This document shows, piece by piece, positions 8,653 to 16,219 of a stretch of 64,000 bases of DNA (position 1 is the stretch's first letter; every line of letters starts with the position of its first letter). This DNA is from HGM11368 sp051883455. GTDB taxonomy: Bacteria; Bacillota; Clostridia; Christensenellales; UBA3700. Made by a program: the position numbers and the translations under genes. The DNA is taken from contig JBJETT010000007.1 of assembly GCA_051883455.1 (NCBI GenBank), forward strand, positions 39,053 through 103,052, written 5' to 3'. Below the pieces are notes generated by a model, which worked only from the letters and a program-made list of their open reading frames with translations, was not told where the DNA came from and searched no databases.

Positions 8653-9811
8653 AAAGAGATTAAAAGCGCAAGCAAAAACTGTTTTGCCAACCGCAAAAGA
8701 GAATAGAAGTATCAAAGCCCAACTAAGGCAGTCCCTTCCTACACGTAGCAAAGATACTTACGCAAAAAAAATCAACTATTCAAGAGCAGCATGGGCGTGC
8801 GTTGCCGCGTGCGTATGTATCGCACTGATTGGTGGATTTGGCTTTTGGTTATTTTCTTCGCTTGGACAAAACGCGCCGGTTGCCCTATCAACCAATACTT
8901 ACGTATGTATAGATATCAATCCTAGCTTTGCAATCACCCTGGACGAGGGGGGCAGCGTGGTGGCGGTAAAGCCTCACAACAAGGACGGCGCAATCGTGCT
9001 GTACGGCGAGAGCATTGTAGGTATGTCTTTGGAAGATGCTTGCGACCGCATTATCATGCTATCGTGGAAGCTTGGATATTTACAGTCGGGTGGCGACGTC
9101 AATCTCACGATTGCCGGCGACGATAAGGACAAAGAACGCACTATCGGTCAAGATTTGCTCGGCAAAATAGATACCTATCTTCAAGCCAATTCTATCGACG
9201 CCAACGTAGTCGATACGGCGGACGAAACCATACGAAGCCTTGCGCAAAAATACGGCGTGTCCCAAGGCAAGATGGCGTTGGTTCAAAAGGTGTGTCAAGC
9301 GTCGGGTATGAGCGTCAAAAAGGCAGTCAAACTCAGTCTTGACGACCTCAACGATATTCTCGAAGACTTAGAGGAAGAAGGCATTGTCGAGGCAGAGAGT
9401 CAGCTTGACCAATACAAGCAACAATTGCAAAACGACCAAGATTATCTCAATCTTCAAGCACAAGTCGAGATGTGCCAACGCCTCGTAGATAGGATAGAAG
9501 AGATTATGGAGCGAGGCGGTATCGAAGAATACGAGGACGATGAAGACGAAGAGGACGAGGACGAAGACGAAGACGAGGAAGAGGTAGTCGTAGTCGACTT
9601 AGTTACTACTATAGCCGAGTTCAACGCTCTATTCGAATTAGGCTCAACTTATCGTTACTTAGGCGAAGCAAATTCGCAATCATTCGGACGACACGTAGAT
9701 AGAGTGCTTAGTGATTTAGAAGACGAGATTGACGAAATAGAAGATATATTGGAAGACTATTGGGATAATATAAAACAGCAGTACAAGAAAGACTCCAAAA
9801 AGGAAGATTAA
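8642..9811 (+). CDS. RsgI-like membrane anti-sigma factor with acidic C-terminal tail
   Basis: A 389-residue protein with a basic cytoplasmic N-terminus (1-48), one TM helix (about 49-71) and an extracytoplasmic domain opening with 'YVCIDINPSFAI' (DINPS at 91-95), the signature of the RsgI family. In known members the N-terminus binds the sigma factor and the outer domain senses the envelope or polysaccharides. After the RsgI domain come charged helices, then an almost pure Asp/Glu run at about 295-316 and another acidic helical stretch. GGAGGG 8 nt upstream favours the ATG at 8642 over a GTG at 8633. It overlaps the sigma gene. Pairing of an RsgI-like protein with an ECF sigma rather than SigI is notable. 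Confidence 0.75.
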   Translation: MDIKKRLKAQAKTVLPTAKENRSIKAQLRQSLPTRSKDTYAKKINYSRAAWACVAACVCIALIGGFGFWLFSSLGQNAPVALSTNTYVCIDINPSFAITLDEGGSVVAVKPHNKDGAIVLYGESIVGMSLEDACDRIIMLSWKLGYLQSGGDVNLTIAGDDKDKERTIGQDLLGKIDTYLQANSIDANVVDTADETIRSLAQKYGVSQGKMALVQKVCQASGMSVKKAVKLSLDDLNDILEDLEEEGIVEAESQLDQYKQQLQNDQDYLNLQAQVEMCQRLVDRIEEIMERGGIEEYEDDEDEEDEDEDEDEEEVVVVDLVTTIAEFNALFELGSTYRYLGEANSQSFGRHVDRVLSDLEDEIDEIEDILEDYWDNIKQQYKKDSKKED

Positions 9812-9852
9812 TTCGACGAAATATTGCAAAAATAAAAAATTTTTGAAATACG

Positions 9853-9882
9853 TTGGCAAAATCCTTTGCAAGTTTGTTATAT
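9853..9882 (+). promoter_or_regulatory. Possible promoter of the acidic lipoprotein
   Basis: TTGGCA (9853-9858), an 18-nt spacer and TTATAT (9877-9882), 30 nt before the start codon. The match is moderate. The lipoprotein may instead be read from the sigma operon. Confidence 0.4.
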
Positions 9883-9912
9883 AGGCAAACGAGCACGAAA
9901 AGGAGGATGCTT

Positions 9913-10989
9913 ATGAAAAAACTAATAACCTTTTTACTTACCATTATTATCGGGGCTAGTATGCTAGTAGGCTGTGCCAACGTTCAAGTCCCAAATAATC
10001 AAAACTCGGGCGAACGAAACGGGACGCCAATAGTGCAAACTATGAGCAAGGGCGACTTGGTGACTATGTCGGCAGTGTCGGTCGGCAACCTAATGGCGGG
10101 TATCAACACGCCGACAGTCGGAGCAATGGCGTTTGCCCTTGCCGAGCAAGAGCCTATCGACCAAACTCAACTGGTTGACAAAATCAACTACTATATGACC
10201 GTCGTTCAAAACGTAATAGGTAGCGGTGCTGAGAGCGTATTCGAGGAGAGCGATATTGCCGAGTACGCTATCAAAAACGTCATCACTACCACGTCTTTTG
10301 GAGAGAGCAAGCAATACGTTCTCTACTACAACGAAACGCTTTTGGTAGATGAGGAAAACGAAGAAGACGAAGAGGAAGATGTAGAAGAAGCTACGGTTGT
10401 CAACGAAACAATCGCCCAAGACGGCGAACAAGTTGATGCGACTGCTAACGATGAAACGGAGACGATTACTACCGACGAAGAAGAACAAGAATTTAGTATG
10501 CTTGGCATCATGGTAATAGGCGACCAAAGGTATGAGTTCGAAGGCAAGAGAGAAGTGGAAGAGGAAGAATTCGAGTTCGAATTCGTAGCCAAAATCGACG
10601 CCGACAACTATGTGAGATTTGCTCAAGAAATCGAAGAGGGCGAGCAAGAATTCGACTACACCATAGTAGAGGGCGGACAAATCGTCAAGTCCTTTAGCCT
10701 CGAGGTAGAGAGCGAGGATGGCGAGACGGAGGTTAGCCTCAAAGAAAAGGGCGTGGGCAGCTTGATGATAATCAAATACGAGGTGCAAGTCGATGAGGAC
10801 GGCAACGAGTATATCGAAATCAAGGTCAACGACAACGGCGAAGTTATCAAGTGTGAAGCACGCGTAGAACTAGACCCTATCACGGGAGAAAAGACCTACC
10901 AATATGATTTTGGTAACGGACATCGTTACGACAAACAACCTTACGGCGAAGAGTATGACGAAGCAGAAACAACCGCATTCGCACTATAA
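9913..10989 (+). CDS. Very acidic lipoprotein of unknown function
   Basis: A 358-residue protein. AGGAGG 6 nt upstream fixes the ATG at 9913. Residues 1-21 are a lipoprotein signal peptide with lipobox LVGC (Cys21), so the mature protein is anchored outside the membrane. An Asp/Glu-rich stretch lies at about 145-195, followed by repeated beta-strand-like segments of the type 'YEFEGKREVEEEEFEFEF'. It has no match to a family I know. It follows the RsgI-like gene by about 100 bp and shares its extreme acidity, so it may be part of the sigma factor's regulon (inference). Confidence 0.7.
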   Translation: MKKLITFLLTIIIGASMLVGCANVQVPNNQNSGERNGTPIVQTMSKGDLVTMSAVSVGNLMAGINTPTVGAMAFALAEQEPIDQTQLVDKINYYMTVVQNVIGSGAESVFEESDIAEYAIKNVITTTSFGESKQYVLYYNETLLVDEENEEDEEEDVEEATVVNETIAQDGEQVDATANDETETITTDEEEQEFSMLGIMVIGDQRYEFEGKREVEEEEFEFEFVAKIDADNYVRFAQEIEEGEQEFDYTIVEGGQIVKSFSLEVESEDGETEVSLKEKGVGSLMIIKYEVQVDEDGNEYIEIKVNDNGEVIKCEARVELDPITGEKTYQYDFGNGHRYDKQPYGEEYDEAETTAFAL

Positions 10990-11027
10990 GGTATTCATAA
11001 TTCCCCAAGAGGACGTTTAGTCCTAAG

Positions 11028-11054
11028 ATACACCCCTACGGGGTGTATTTTTTT
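11028..11054 (+). terminator. Rho-independent terminator after the lipoprotein gene
   Basis: A perfect 9-bp stem ATACACCCC/GGGGTGTAT with a TAC loop is followed by a run of T. Confidence 0.9.
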
Positions 11055-11074
11055 AGCAAAATTTGTTTATATAT

Positions 11075-11103
11075 TTGACATTTTATATAGCGGATAGTAT
11101 CCT
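11075..11103 (+). promoter_or_regulatory. Promoter of nadE
   Basis: A perfect TTGACA (11075-11080), a 17-nt spacer and TATCCT (11098-11103), 18 nt before the ATG. Confidence 0.6.
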
Positions 11104-11121
11104 AATTTTAGGAGGTAGACT

Positions 11122-11859
11122 ATGGACGTAAAGAGGGAAGTAGAAGCAAGAGTAGCATTTATCCGCAAGGTGCTCGAGGACAGTAGAGCCAATGGCATCG
11201 TGTTCGGCAACAGCGGTGGCAAAGACAGCGCGCTCGTAGGCATTTTGTGCAAGATGGCTTGCCCTAATACCGTAGCCGTAATTATGCCGTGTTTTAGTCA
11301 GCGCAATTACACCGTAGACAAGCAAGACGGTATGGAATTGTCTGCCAAATTCGATATAGAGACCAGAGTCGTAGACCTCACGCCCGTCAGAGCGCAGATG
11401 CTCTCTCAGCTGGAAGGTGTGGCTAACCTCAACGATGCGGCGCTCGTCAATATTGCGCCAAGGCTTCGCATGACTACGCTATATGCCATAGCCGCCGCAG
11501 AGGGTAGACTCGTAGCAGGCACGGGCAATCGTTGCGAGAGATTTGTGGGATACTTTACCAAGTGGGGCGACGGCGCGTGCGACTTCAATCCTATTGCCGA
11601 CCTCACCGTTGGCGAGATATACGAGATGCTCGAGTATTTGGGCTGTCCTAGGTCTATCATCGACAAAGCTCCTTCGGCATCTTTGTACGACGGACAAACC
11701 GACGAGAAGGAACTCGGCATAACGTACAAAGAACTTGACCATTATATTGCAGTAGAGAGAGAACAAGGCAAACGCGACCCAAGACTTGAGAGAATGTTCA
11801 ACGCCTCGGCACACAAACGCAAATTGCCAACTTTGTTTAGAACTCTCGACGAAGAATAA
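11122..11859 (+). CDS. nadE: NH3-dependent NAD+ synthase
   Basis: A 245-residue protein that should convert nicotinate adenine dinucleotide (NaAD), ATP and ammonia to NAD+, the last step of NAD synthesis. The PP-loop SGGKDS is at 31-36, and 'GTGNRCERFVGYFTKWGDG' and 'NPIADLT' follow as in the NadE family. There is no N-terminal glutaminase domain, so it is the ammonia-using form. SD AGGAGG precedes the ATG. It is transcribed alone between two terminators. Confidence 0.92.
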   Translation: MDVKREVEARVAFIRKVLEDSRANGIVFGNSGGKDSALVGILCKMACPNTVAVIMPCFSQRNYTVDKQDGMELSAKFDIETRVVDLTPVRAQMLSQLEGVANLNDAALVNIAPRLRMTTLYAIAAAEGRLVAGTGNRCERFVGYFTKWGDGACDFNPIADLTVGEIYEMLEYLGCPRSIIDKAPSASLYDGQTDEKELGITYKELDHYIAVEREQGKRDPRLERMFNASAHKRKLPTLFRTLDEE

Positions 11860-11880
11860 AGTCACAATATATAGAAACAA

Positions 11881-11916
11881 AAAATGGAGATATGTATCGA
11901 GTTATCTCCATTTTTA
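11881..11916. terminator. Bidirectional terminator between nadE and the TrxB-like gene
   Basis: A 12-bp stem AAAATGGAGATA (11881-11892) / TATCTCCATTTT (11903-11914) flanked by A and T runs serves both convergent genes. Confidence 0.85.
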
Positions 11917-11948
11917 TTTGCGATAGCAGTGCTATTTATACGACGATT

Positions 11949-12803
11949 TTACTTCTTTGCTTTGACGTATCTTACGGCGGCAGTTCCCGCTATAGCACCG
12001 TCGCTGACGGCTTTGCTTATTTGCATTAGACCGCCCACGCAGTCACCGCAAGCAAACAAGCCGGGTACGGTGGTCATCATATCTCTATCGGTTTGTATAA
12101 AGCCTTTGTCGCTTACAGCTCCTATTTTGCGAGCTAGCACGTCAGCGGAGGCTTGCCCTAGAGCAATGAATAGTCCGTCAATTTCTATCGCGCTATCGTC
12201 GTCAAATACCACTTGTTGCAATCTGTCGTCGCCAATGAGTTTTTTGATTTTTTTGTCTATGACGGTTGCCGAGCCAAAGTCCTCTTCGCAAGGTTTGCCG
12301 TCAGTCAAAATAGTAGCTTCGCTTGCCACGTCTTTGATTGCGTTATACTCGTGCAACGCGTAGTGCGAATTGCCTAGCACGGCGACTTTCTTTTTGCGAT
12401 AGAAGAAAGCGTCACACACGGCACAATAACTTACGCCCTTGCCTTCCAATCTCTTCAATCCGTCGATTTTGACGGTATTGCGAGGTGCGCCCGTTGCGAT
12501 AATCACGGCTTTTGCCGTCATAATTCCGCTAGTGGTCGTCACGATAAACACGTCGCTCAGCGCCACGTCCAACACTTCGCCGTCTACCACCTTGACGCCC
12601 AACCTTGACAGTTGATTTTCACCATAGCGCAACAATTCTTGTCCGCTAATACTCTCGAAGCCGTAGTAATTTTCTATACGGTCGGCTTTTTTGAGAGCGC
12701 TATTGTCGGTGCCGACGACGCAAGTCGTCAGTCCCGCTCTTGCCGTATATAATGCCGCCGATACGCCCGACGGACCTTTACCAATAATAATCACGTCTAC
12801 CAT
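11949..12803 (-). CDS. Thioredoxin-reductase-like FAD disulfide oxidoreductase with degenerate NAD(P)H site
   Basis: A 284-residue protein of the low-molecular-weight TrxB fold. The FAD motif GKGPSG is at 8-13, the redox pair C127-A-V-C130 is in place, and the C-terminal 'LFACGDC...QISKAVSDGAIAG' FAD motif is conserved. The second nucleotide-binding site is not: where TrxB has GGGDSAxEEA this protein reads 'LGNSHYALHEYNA', and the Arg pair for the NADPH phosphate is missing. Family knowledge links such changes to ferredoxin- or flavin-dependent thioredoxin reductases of clostridia, so NADPH may not be its reductant (inference). It lies divergent from trxA, its likely substrate. SD AGGTG. Confidence 0.85.
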   Translation of the reverse strand: MVDVIIIGKGPSGVSAALYTARAGLTTCVVGTDNSALKKADRIENYYGFESISGQELLRYGENQLSRLGVKVVDGEVLDVALSDVFIVTTTSGIMTAKAVIIATGAPRNTVKIDGLKRLEGKGVSYCAVCDAFFYRKKKVAVLGNSHYALHEYNAIKDVASEATILTDGKPCEEDFGSATVIDKKIKKLIGDDRLQQVVFDDDSAIEIDGLFIALGQASADVLARKIGAVSDKGFIQTDRDMMTTVPGLFACGDCVGGLMQISKAVSDGAIAGTAAVRYVKAKK

Positions 12804-12818
12804 AATTCACCTAGATTG

Positions 12819-12847
12819 AGTATAGCACAAAAGATGATTTTTATCAA
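12819..12847 (-). promoter_or_regulatory. Promoter of the TrxB-like gene
   Basis: On the minus strand TTGATA (12842-12847), a 17-nt spacer and TATACT (12819-12824), 15 nt before the start codon. Confidence 0.7.
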
Positions 12848-12924
12848 AAAAAATTAAAAAAGTATGGATAAAAATCTCATAATATGATATAGTTGCTATA
12901 TAAGATAATAATTCGGAGGTTAAT

Positions 12925-13233
12925 ATGGCAGTAACAACGATAACCAAAGACAATTTCGACAAGGAAGTATTGCAAGCTAGCGTGCCCGTATTGGTAGACT
13001 TTTGGGCTTCATGGTGTGGTCCTTGTAGAATGCTATCCCCGATAGTGGACGAGATTGCAGAACAATATACCGGGCTCAAGGTGGGTAAAGTCAACGTTGA
13101 CGAGCAAGAAGAGCTTGCAATCAAATTCGGCATCATGAGCATTCCTACGCTTATCGTATTCAAAGGTGGCGAGGTGGTAGCTCAATCGGTGGGAGTCAAG
13201 TCCAAAGAAGCTATATTGGATATGCTCAAATAA
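12925..13233 (+). CDS. trxA: Thioredoxin
   Basis: A 102-residue thioredoxin with the canonical WCGPC active site at residues 30-34 and the cis-Pro segment 'SIPTL'. It reduces protein disulfides in the cytoplasm. SD CGGAGG precedes the ATG. It is divergent from the TrxB-like flavoprotein and 62 bp before the Mrp-type gene, so the three form a redox and Fe-S neighbourhood. Confidence 0.95.
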   Translation: MAVTTITKDNFDKEVLQASVPVLVDFWASWCGPCRMLSPIVDEIAEQYTGLKVGKVNVDEQEELAIKFGIMSIPTLIVFKGGEVVAQSVGVKSKEAILDMLK

Positions 13234-13295
13234 ACTACGTTCTTTAGACGATTTCGCCAAATAAGAACAAAAGTATATACGAAAGAAGGTAAAAT

Positions 13296-14105
13296 ATGTC
13301 ACAGTGTAATCACGATTGCGGAAGTTGTCAATCCAAGTGCGATTCCGCCAATCTTATAGCGCCCGCCAATTCGGCTTCTAAAATCAAAAAGGTGATAGCG
13401 GTAGTCAGTGGCAAGGGTGGAGTCGGCAAGTCGAGTATTACCTCGCTACTTGCAACCAAAGTCAACCAAATGGGCTACAAGACGGCTATTTTGGACGCCG
13501 ACGTAACGGGTCCGTCCATTCCGACCGCCTTTGGTATCACCGACAAGGCTTACGGACAAGACGGCAACATTATACCTCTCGTCAGTGGGGACGGAGTCAA
13601 AGTTATGTCACTCAACTGTCTGTTAGACGACCCGTCACAGCCTGTGGTTTGGCGCGGTTCGCTCATATCGGGTACGGTCAAGCAATTTTGGACGGACGTA
13701 GCGTGGGGAGAGGTAGACTATATGTTCGTTGATATGCCACCGGGAACGGGCGACGTACCGCTCACGGTATTCCAATCGCTCCCAATAGACGGCATAGTAA
13801 TCGTCACGTCACCTCAACAACTCGTGTCGATGATAGTTTCCAAAGCCGTCAATATGGCTAAGCTCATGCACGTGCCTATCCTCGGCGCGGTGGAGAACCT
13901 CGCATATTACGAGTGTCCCGATTGTCATCGTAGAGAATTTATCTTTGGAGAGAGTAAGCTAGAAGAGTATTGCAAGCAGTACGATATACCTCTATATGAA
14001 AGAGTGCCGATTGACACTACTTTGGCAAAGGCAATGGACAACGGCAAGATAGAGAGCTATCTCAATCCGTATCTTAACGATTTCGTTCAAGGATTGGTCA
14101 AATAA
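13296..14105 (+). CDS. Mrp/NBP35-family P-loop ATPase, Fe-S cluster carrier
   Basis: A 269-residue protein with an N-terminal Cys motif (C4, C8, C11, C15), a deviant Walker A GKGGVGKS at 39-46, the switch region 'DMPPGTGDVPLTV', and a C-terminal CPDC pair (C207, C210) that binds the bridging Fe-S cluster at the dimer interface in this family. Such proteins (Mrp/ApbC) assemble and deliver Fe-S clusters. The gene follows trxA and ends at a strong terminator. Confidence 0.9.
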   Translation: MSQCNHDCGSCQSKCDSANLIAPANSASKIKKVIAVVSGKGGVGKSSITSLLATKVNQMGYKTAILDADVTGPSIPTAFGITDKAYGQDGNIIPLVSGDGVKVMSLNCLLDDPSQPVVWRGSLISGTVKQFWTDVAWGEVDYMFVDMPPGTGDVPLTVFQSLPIDGIVIVTSPQQLVSMIVSKAVNMAKLMHVPILGAVENLAYYECPDCHRREFIFGESKLEEYCKQYDIPLYERVPIDTTLAKAMDNGKIESYLNPYLNDFVQGLVK

Positions 14106-14121
14106 GTCAAATACAGTTAAG

Positions 14122-14148
14122 TCACCACCTTTTGGTGGTGATTTTTTT
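14122..14148 (+). terminator. Rho-independent terminator after the Mrp-family gene
   Basis: An 8-bp perfect stem TCACCACC/GGTGGTGA with a TTTT loop, then seven T. Confidence 0.9.
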
Positions 14149-14169
14149 AATTTTGGGGCTGTTTTTCGT

Positions 14170-14197
14170 TTGCAAATATTTTCTTGTATGTTATGAT
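14170..14197 (+). promoter_or_regulatory. Promoter of the MATE gene
   Basis: TTGCAA (14170-14175), a 16-nt spacer and TATGAT (14192-14197). It gives a very short leader. Confidence 0.55.
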
Positions 14198-14214
14198 ATG
14201 TAGCGGTGAAAGAA

Positions 14215-15606
14215 ATGGAAGAAACGCAAAGACTAGTACCTAACAAAATGGGCACGATGCCAATAGGCAAACTCTTGTTTTCTATGGCGTTGCCAATAGC
14301 CATATCTATGCTTGTGCAAGCGTTGTACAACGTCATAGACAGCATATTCGTGGCAAAACTCGGCGAGGACGCATTGACGGCGGTGTCGCTGGCTTTTCCT
14401 ATCCAAAACGTCATCATTGCCATAGCGGTAGGTACTGGCGTGGGCGTCAATTCTTTACTCTCCAAGTCGCTTGGTCAGCACAACTTCGATAGAGCCAACA
14501 AGGTGGCGTCCAACGCGCTGTTGCTCGCTATCGTCAACACAGCGGTAGTAGCTTTGATAGGCGGACTTTTTGCTCGCAAGTATTACGAGATACAGACCGA
14601 CATAACCTCAATCGTCAATATGGGCGCCGACTACACAATCATCGTGTGCGTCATCTCCGTCGGGGTATTTTTCCAAGTGACCTTCGAAAGACTACTACAA
14701 GCCACGGGCAAAACTCTCTTATCTATGGCGATGCAGCTAGTGGGCGCCGTCACCAATATCGTGCTTGATCCGATATTTATTTTCGGCTATCTCGGTGCGC
14801 CTGCAATGGGCGTCAAGGGTGCGGCTGTTGCTACCGTTATCGGACAACTTCTCTCTATGCTCACGGGATTAGTCTTCAATTTATGCCTCAACAAGGAGAT
14901 TAAACTATCTATTAGGGGTATGATACCCGACGGCAAATTGCTCGCCAAAATATACAAGGTGGCTATACCGTCTATGCTCATGGCGTCAATCACGTCGGTC
15001 ACGGTCTTTGGCTTCAACCAAATACTGCTTGCTTTCAACACAGAGAGCAGCCTCATAGGCAATACTGCTACGTCATTCTTGGGCATATACTTCAAGCTGC
15101 AGAGCTTCGTATTTATGCCGGTATTCGGTATCAACAACGCTATGATTCCTATCGTTGCCTACAACTTCGGAGCCAAGCAAAAGCCTAGGATTTGGAAGAC
15201 CGTCAAGATATCCGTCTTTGCAGCCGTGTGCATAATGTTAGTTGGTTTTATCATTATGCAGAGTATGCCGAGGGTTATGCTTAGGCTATTCGACGCGTCT
15301 GACGATATGATGGCTATAGGCACGGTAGGTTTAAGAATTTTGTCGGTGTCCTTCTTGATGGCAGGTTTCAATATTGTCATGAGCGGACTTTTCCAAGCCA
15401 TAGGCAACGCCTTTTACAGCTTGATAATGTCGCTCTCTCGTCAAATCATCATTGCCTTGCCCGTTGCGTGGCTTCTTGCCAAGACGGGTAGCATAGACAA
15501 CATTTGGTGGTCGTTGGCGATTGCCGAAGCCTTTAGCTTGTTCTTCAGCTTGTTCTTCCTCGCTAAGGCCAAAAAGATGATAAATAGAGAGATAGACAAC
15601 GCGTAA
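14215..15606 (+). CDS. MATE-family efflux transporter
   Basis: A 463-residue polytopic membrane protein with 12 predicted helices in two homologous halves. The first helix region 'MALPIAISMLVQALYNVIDSI' (partial: 'LVQALYNVIDSIFVAKLG') is the classic MATE opening, and 'ATGKTLLSMAMQL' and 'GLFQAIGNAFYSL' are the matched loop motifs of the two halves. It exports organic cations or drugs by Na+ or H+ antiport; the substrate is unknown. I prefer ATG 14215 (GGTGA just upstream) over GTG 14206. It stands alone. Confidence 0.9.
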   Translation: MEETQRLVPNKMGTMPIGKLLFSMALPIAISMLVQALYNVIDSIFVAKLGEDALTAVSLAFPIQNVIIAIAVGTGVGVNSLLSKSLGQHNFDRANKVASNALLLAIVNTAVVALIGGLFARKYYEIQTDITSIVNMGADYTIIVCVISVGVFFQVTFERLLQATGKTLLSMAMQLVGAVTNIVLDPIFIFGYLGAPAMGVKGAAVATVIGQLLSMLTGLVFNLCLNKEIKLSIRGMIPDGKLLAKIYKVAIPSMLMASITSVTVFGFNQILLAFNTESSLIGNTATSFLGIYFKLQSFVFMPVFGINNAMIPIVAYNFGAKQKPRIWKTVKISVFAAVCIMLVGFIIMQSMPRVMLRLFDASDDMMAIGTVGLRILSVSFLMAGFNIVMSGLFQAIGNAFYSLIMSLSRQIIIALPVAWLLAKTGSIDNIWWSLAIAEAFSLFFSLFFLAKAKKMINREIDNA

Positions 15607-15639
15607 TAACGTTATCTACTAAGTATCGAATGAGAAGCG

Positions 15640-15732
15640 TAAAATGACGGAAAGGTCGTCTTTGTCATTGCGATTAAGCGTCGACCAAGTAGTTTTGTCA
15701 TTTTGCCCTCTACATTGGCAATCTCAACCGCT
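15640..15732. repeat. Degenerate 'GTCATTGCGA'-type dispersed repeat
   Basis: The stretch holds 'AATGACGGAAAGGTCGTC', 'TTTGTCATTGCGATTAAGCG' and 'ATTGGCAATCTCAACCGC'. These resemble the GTCATTGCGA...GGCAATCTC palindromic intergenic repeats found in many bacteria. A related piece occurs at 35242-35285. No coding frame is seen. Confidence 0.5.
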
Positions 15733-15733
15733 T

Positions 15734-15790
15734 AAAAAGGCCCCTTTGTGTAAAGGGGGCTCCCGACAGTAGTCGGGTGGGGGATTGTAT
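15734..15790. repeat. Palindromic intergenic repeat of gut-Firmicutes type
   Basis: Two adjacent hairpins: GGCCCCTTT/AAAGGGGGC and CCCGAC/GTCGGG, followed by 'TGGGGGATTGT'. The order (AAGGC-CCCTT-stem, then GTC-stem, then GGGATTGT) matches a REP-like element common between genes in gut Clostridia genomes (from memory, not searched). It could add transcription termination after the MATE gene. Confidence 0.6.
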
Positions 15791-15836
15791 TTTATAATAT
15801 CATTTGAGAGTACGACGTAATCTTTCGCAAACGAAA

Positions 15837-15862
15837 AAGTCGCCCCAATCTTAGGGCGGCTT
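15837..15862 (-). terminator. Terminator of the 100-aa membrane protein gene
   Basis: Read on the minus strand, AAGCCGCCC/GGGCGACTT forms a stem with one mismatch and runs into CTTTTTCG. Confidence 0.75.
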
Positions 15863-15881
15863 AATCTATTTTATACGTTAT

Positions 15882-16184
15882 TTATTTTTTCCTTTCTTCC
15901 AGGTACTTCTCCATACCTTGGACGGTTGCTTTGGCTATGTGGTAGTCGGCGAAAATCATTATAGCACAAGTGAGTAGGGCAAGGACGCTCATTGTTATAC
16001 CGCCGAGTATCGTCTTAATTCCTTCGAAGGCAAAGCTCTTGACGAGATAAAAAGCCCCCGTCACGCCAACGAAACCACCCACGAAGAGTATGCAAACGAA
16101 GCCCACGTAGGACACAATCGTCATCAATATCATCAAGATATCGTTGAATATCAATTCTGATTTTTTTATCGGCTTTTCGTTCAT
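15882..16184 (-). CDS. Small membrane protein of unknown function
   Basis: A 100-residue protein with predicted TM helices at about 15-47 (long, possibly two) and 58-82, and a basic C-terminus. I do not recognise a family. It has no Shine-Dalgarno sequence: a TAAAAT box ends exactly 6 nt before the ATG, so the mRNA is probably leaderless. The promoter overlaps the end of ispDF, so it is transcribed separately. Confidence 0.55.
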   Translation of the reverse strand: MNEKPIKKSELIFNDILMILMTIVSYVGFVCILFVGGFVGVTGAFYLVKSFAFEGIKTILGGITMSVLALLTCAIMIFADYHIAKATVQGMEKYLEERKK

Positions 16185-16190
16185 ATTATT

Positions 16191-16219
16191 ATTTTACCAT
16201 TATATCGCTTGATTTACAA
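16191..16219 (-). promoter_or_regulatory. Leaderless promoter of the 100-aa membrane protein
   Basis: On the minus strand TTGTAA (16214-16219), a 17-nt spacer and TAAAAT (16191-16196), then 6 nt to the ATG at 16184. Transcription would start at or next to the A of ATG. The same spacing is seen at 53916 and 53990. Confidence 0.6.

Noticed and set aside
11884..12363. 159-codon plus-strand frame
   Set aside because: It is antisense to the TrxB-like gene and begins within its terminator hairpin.
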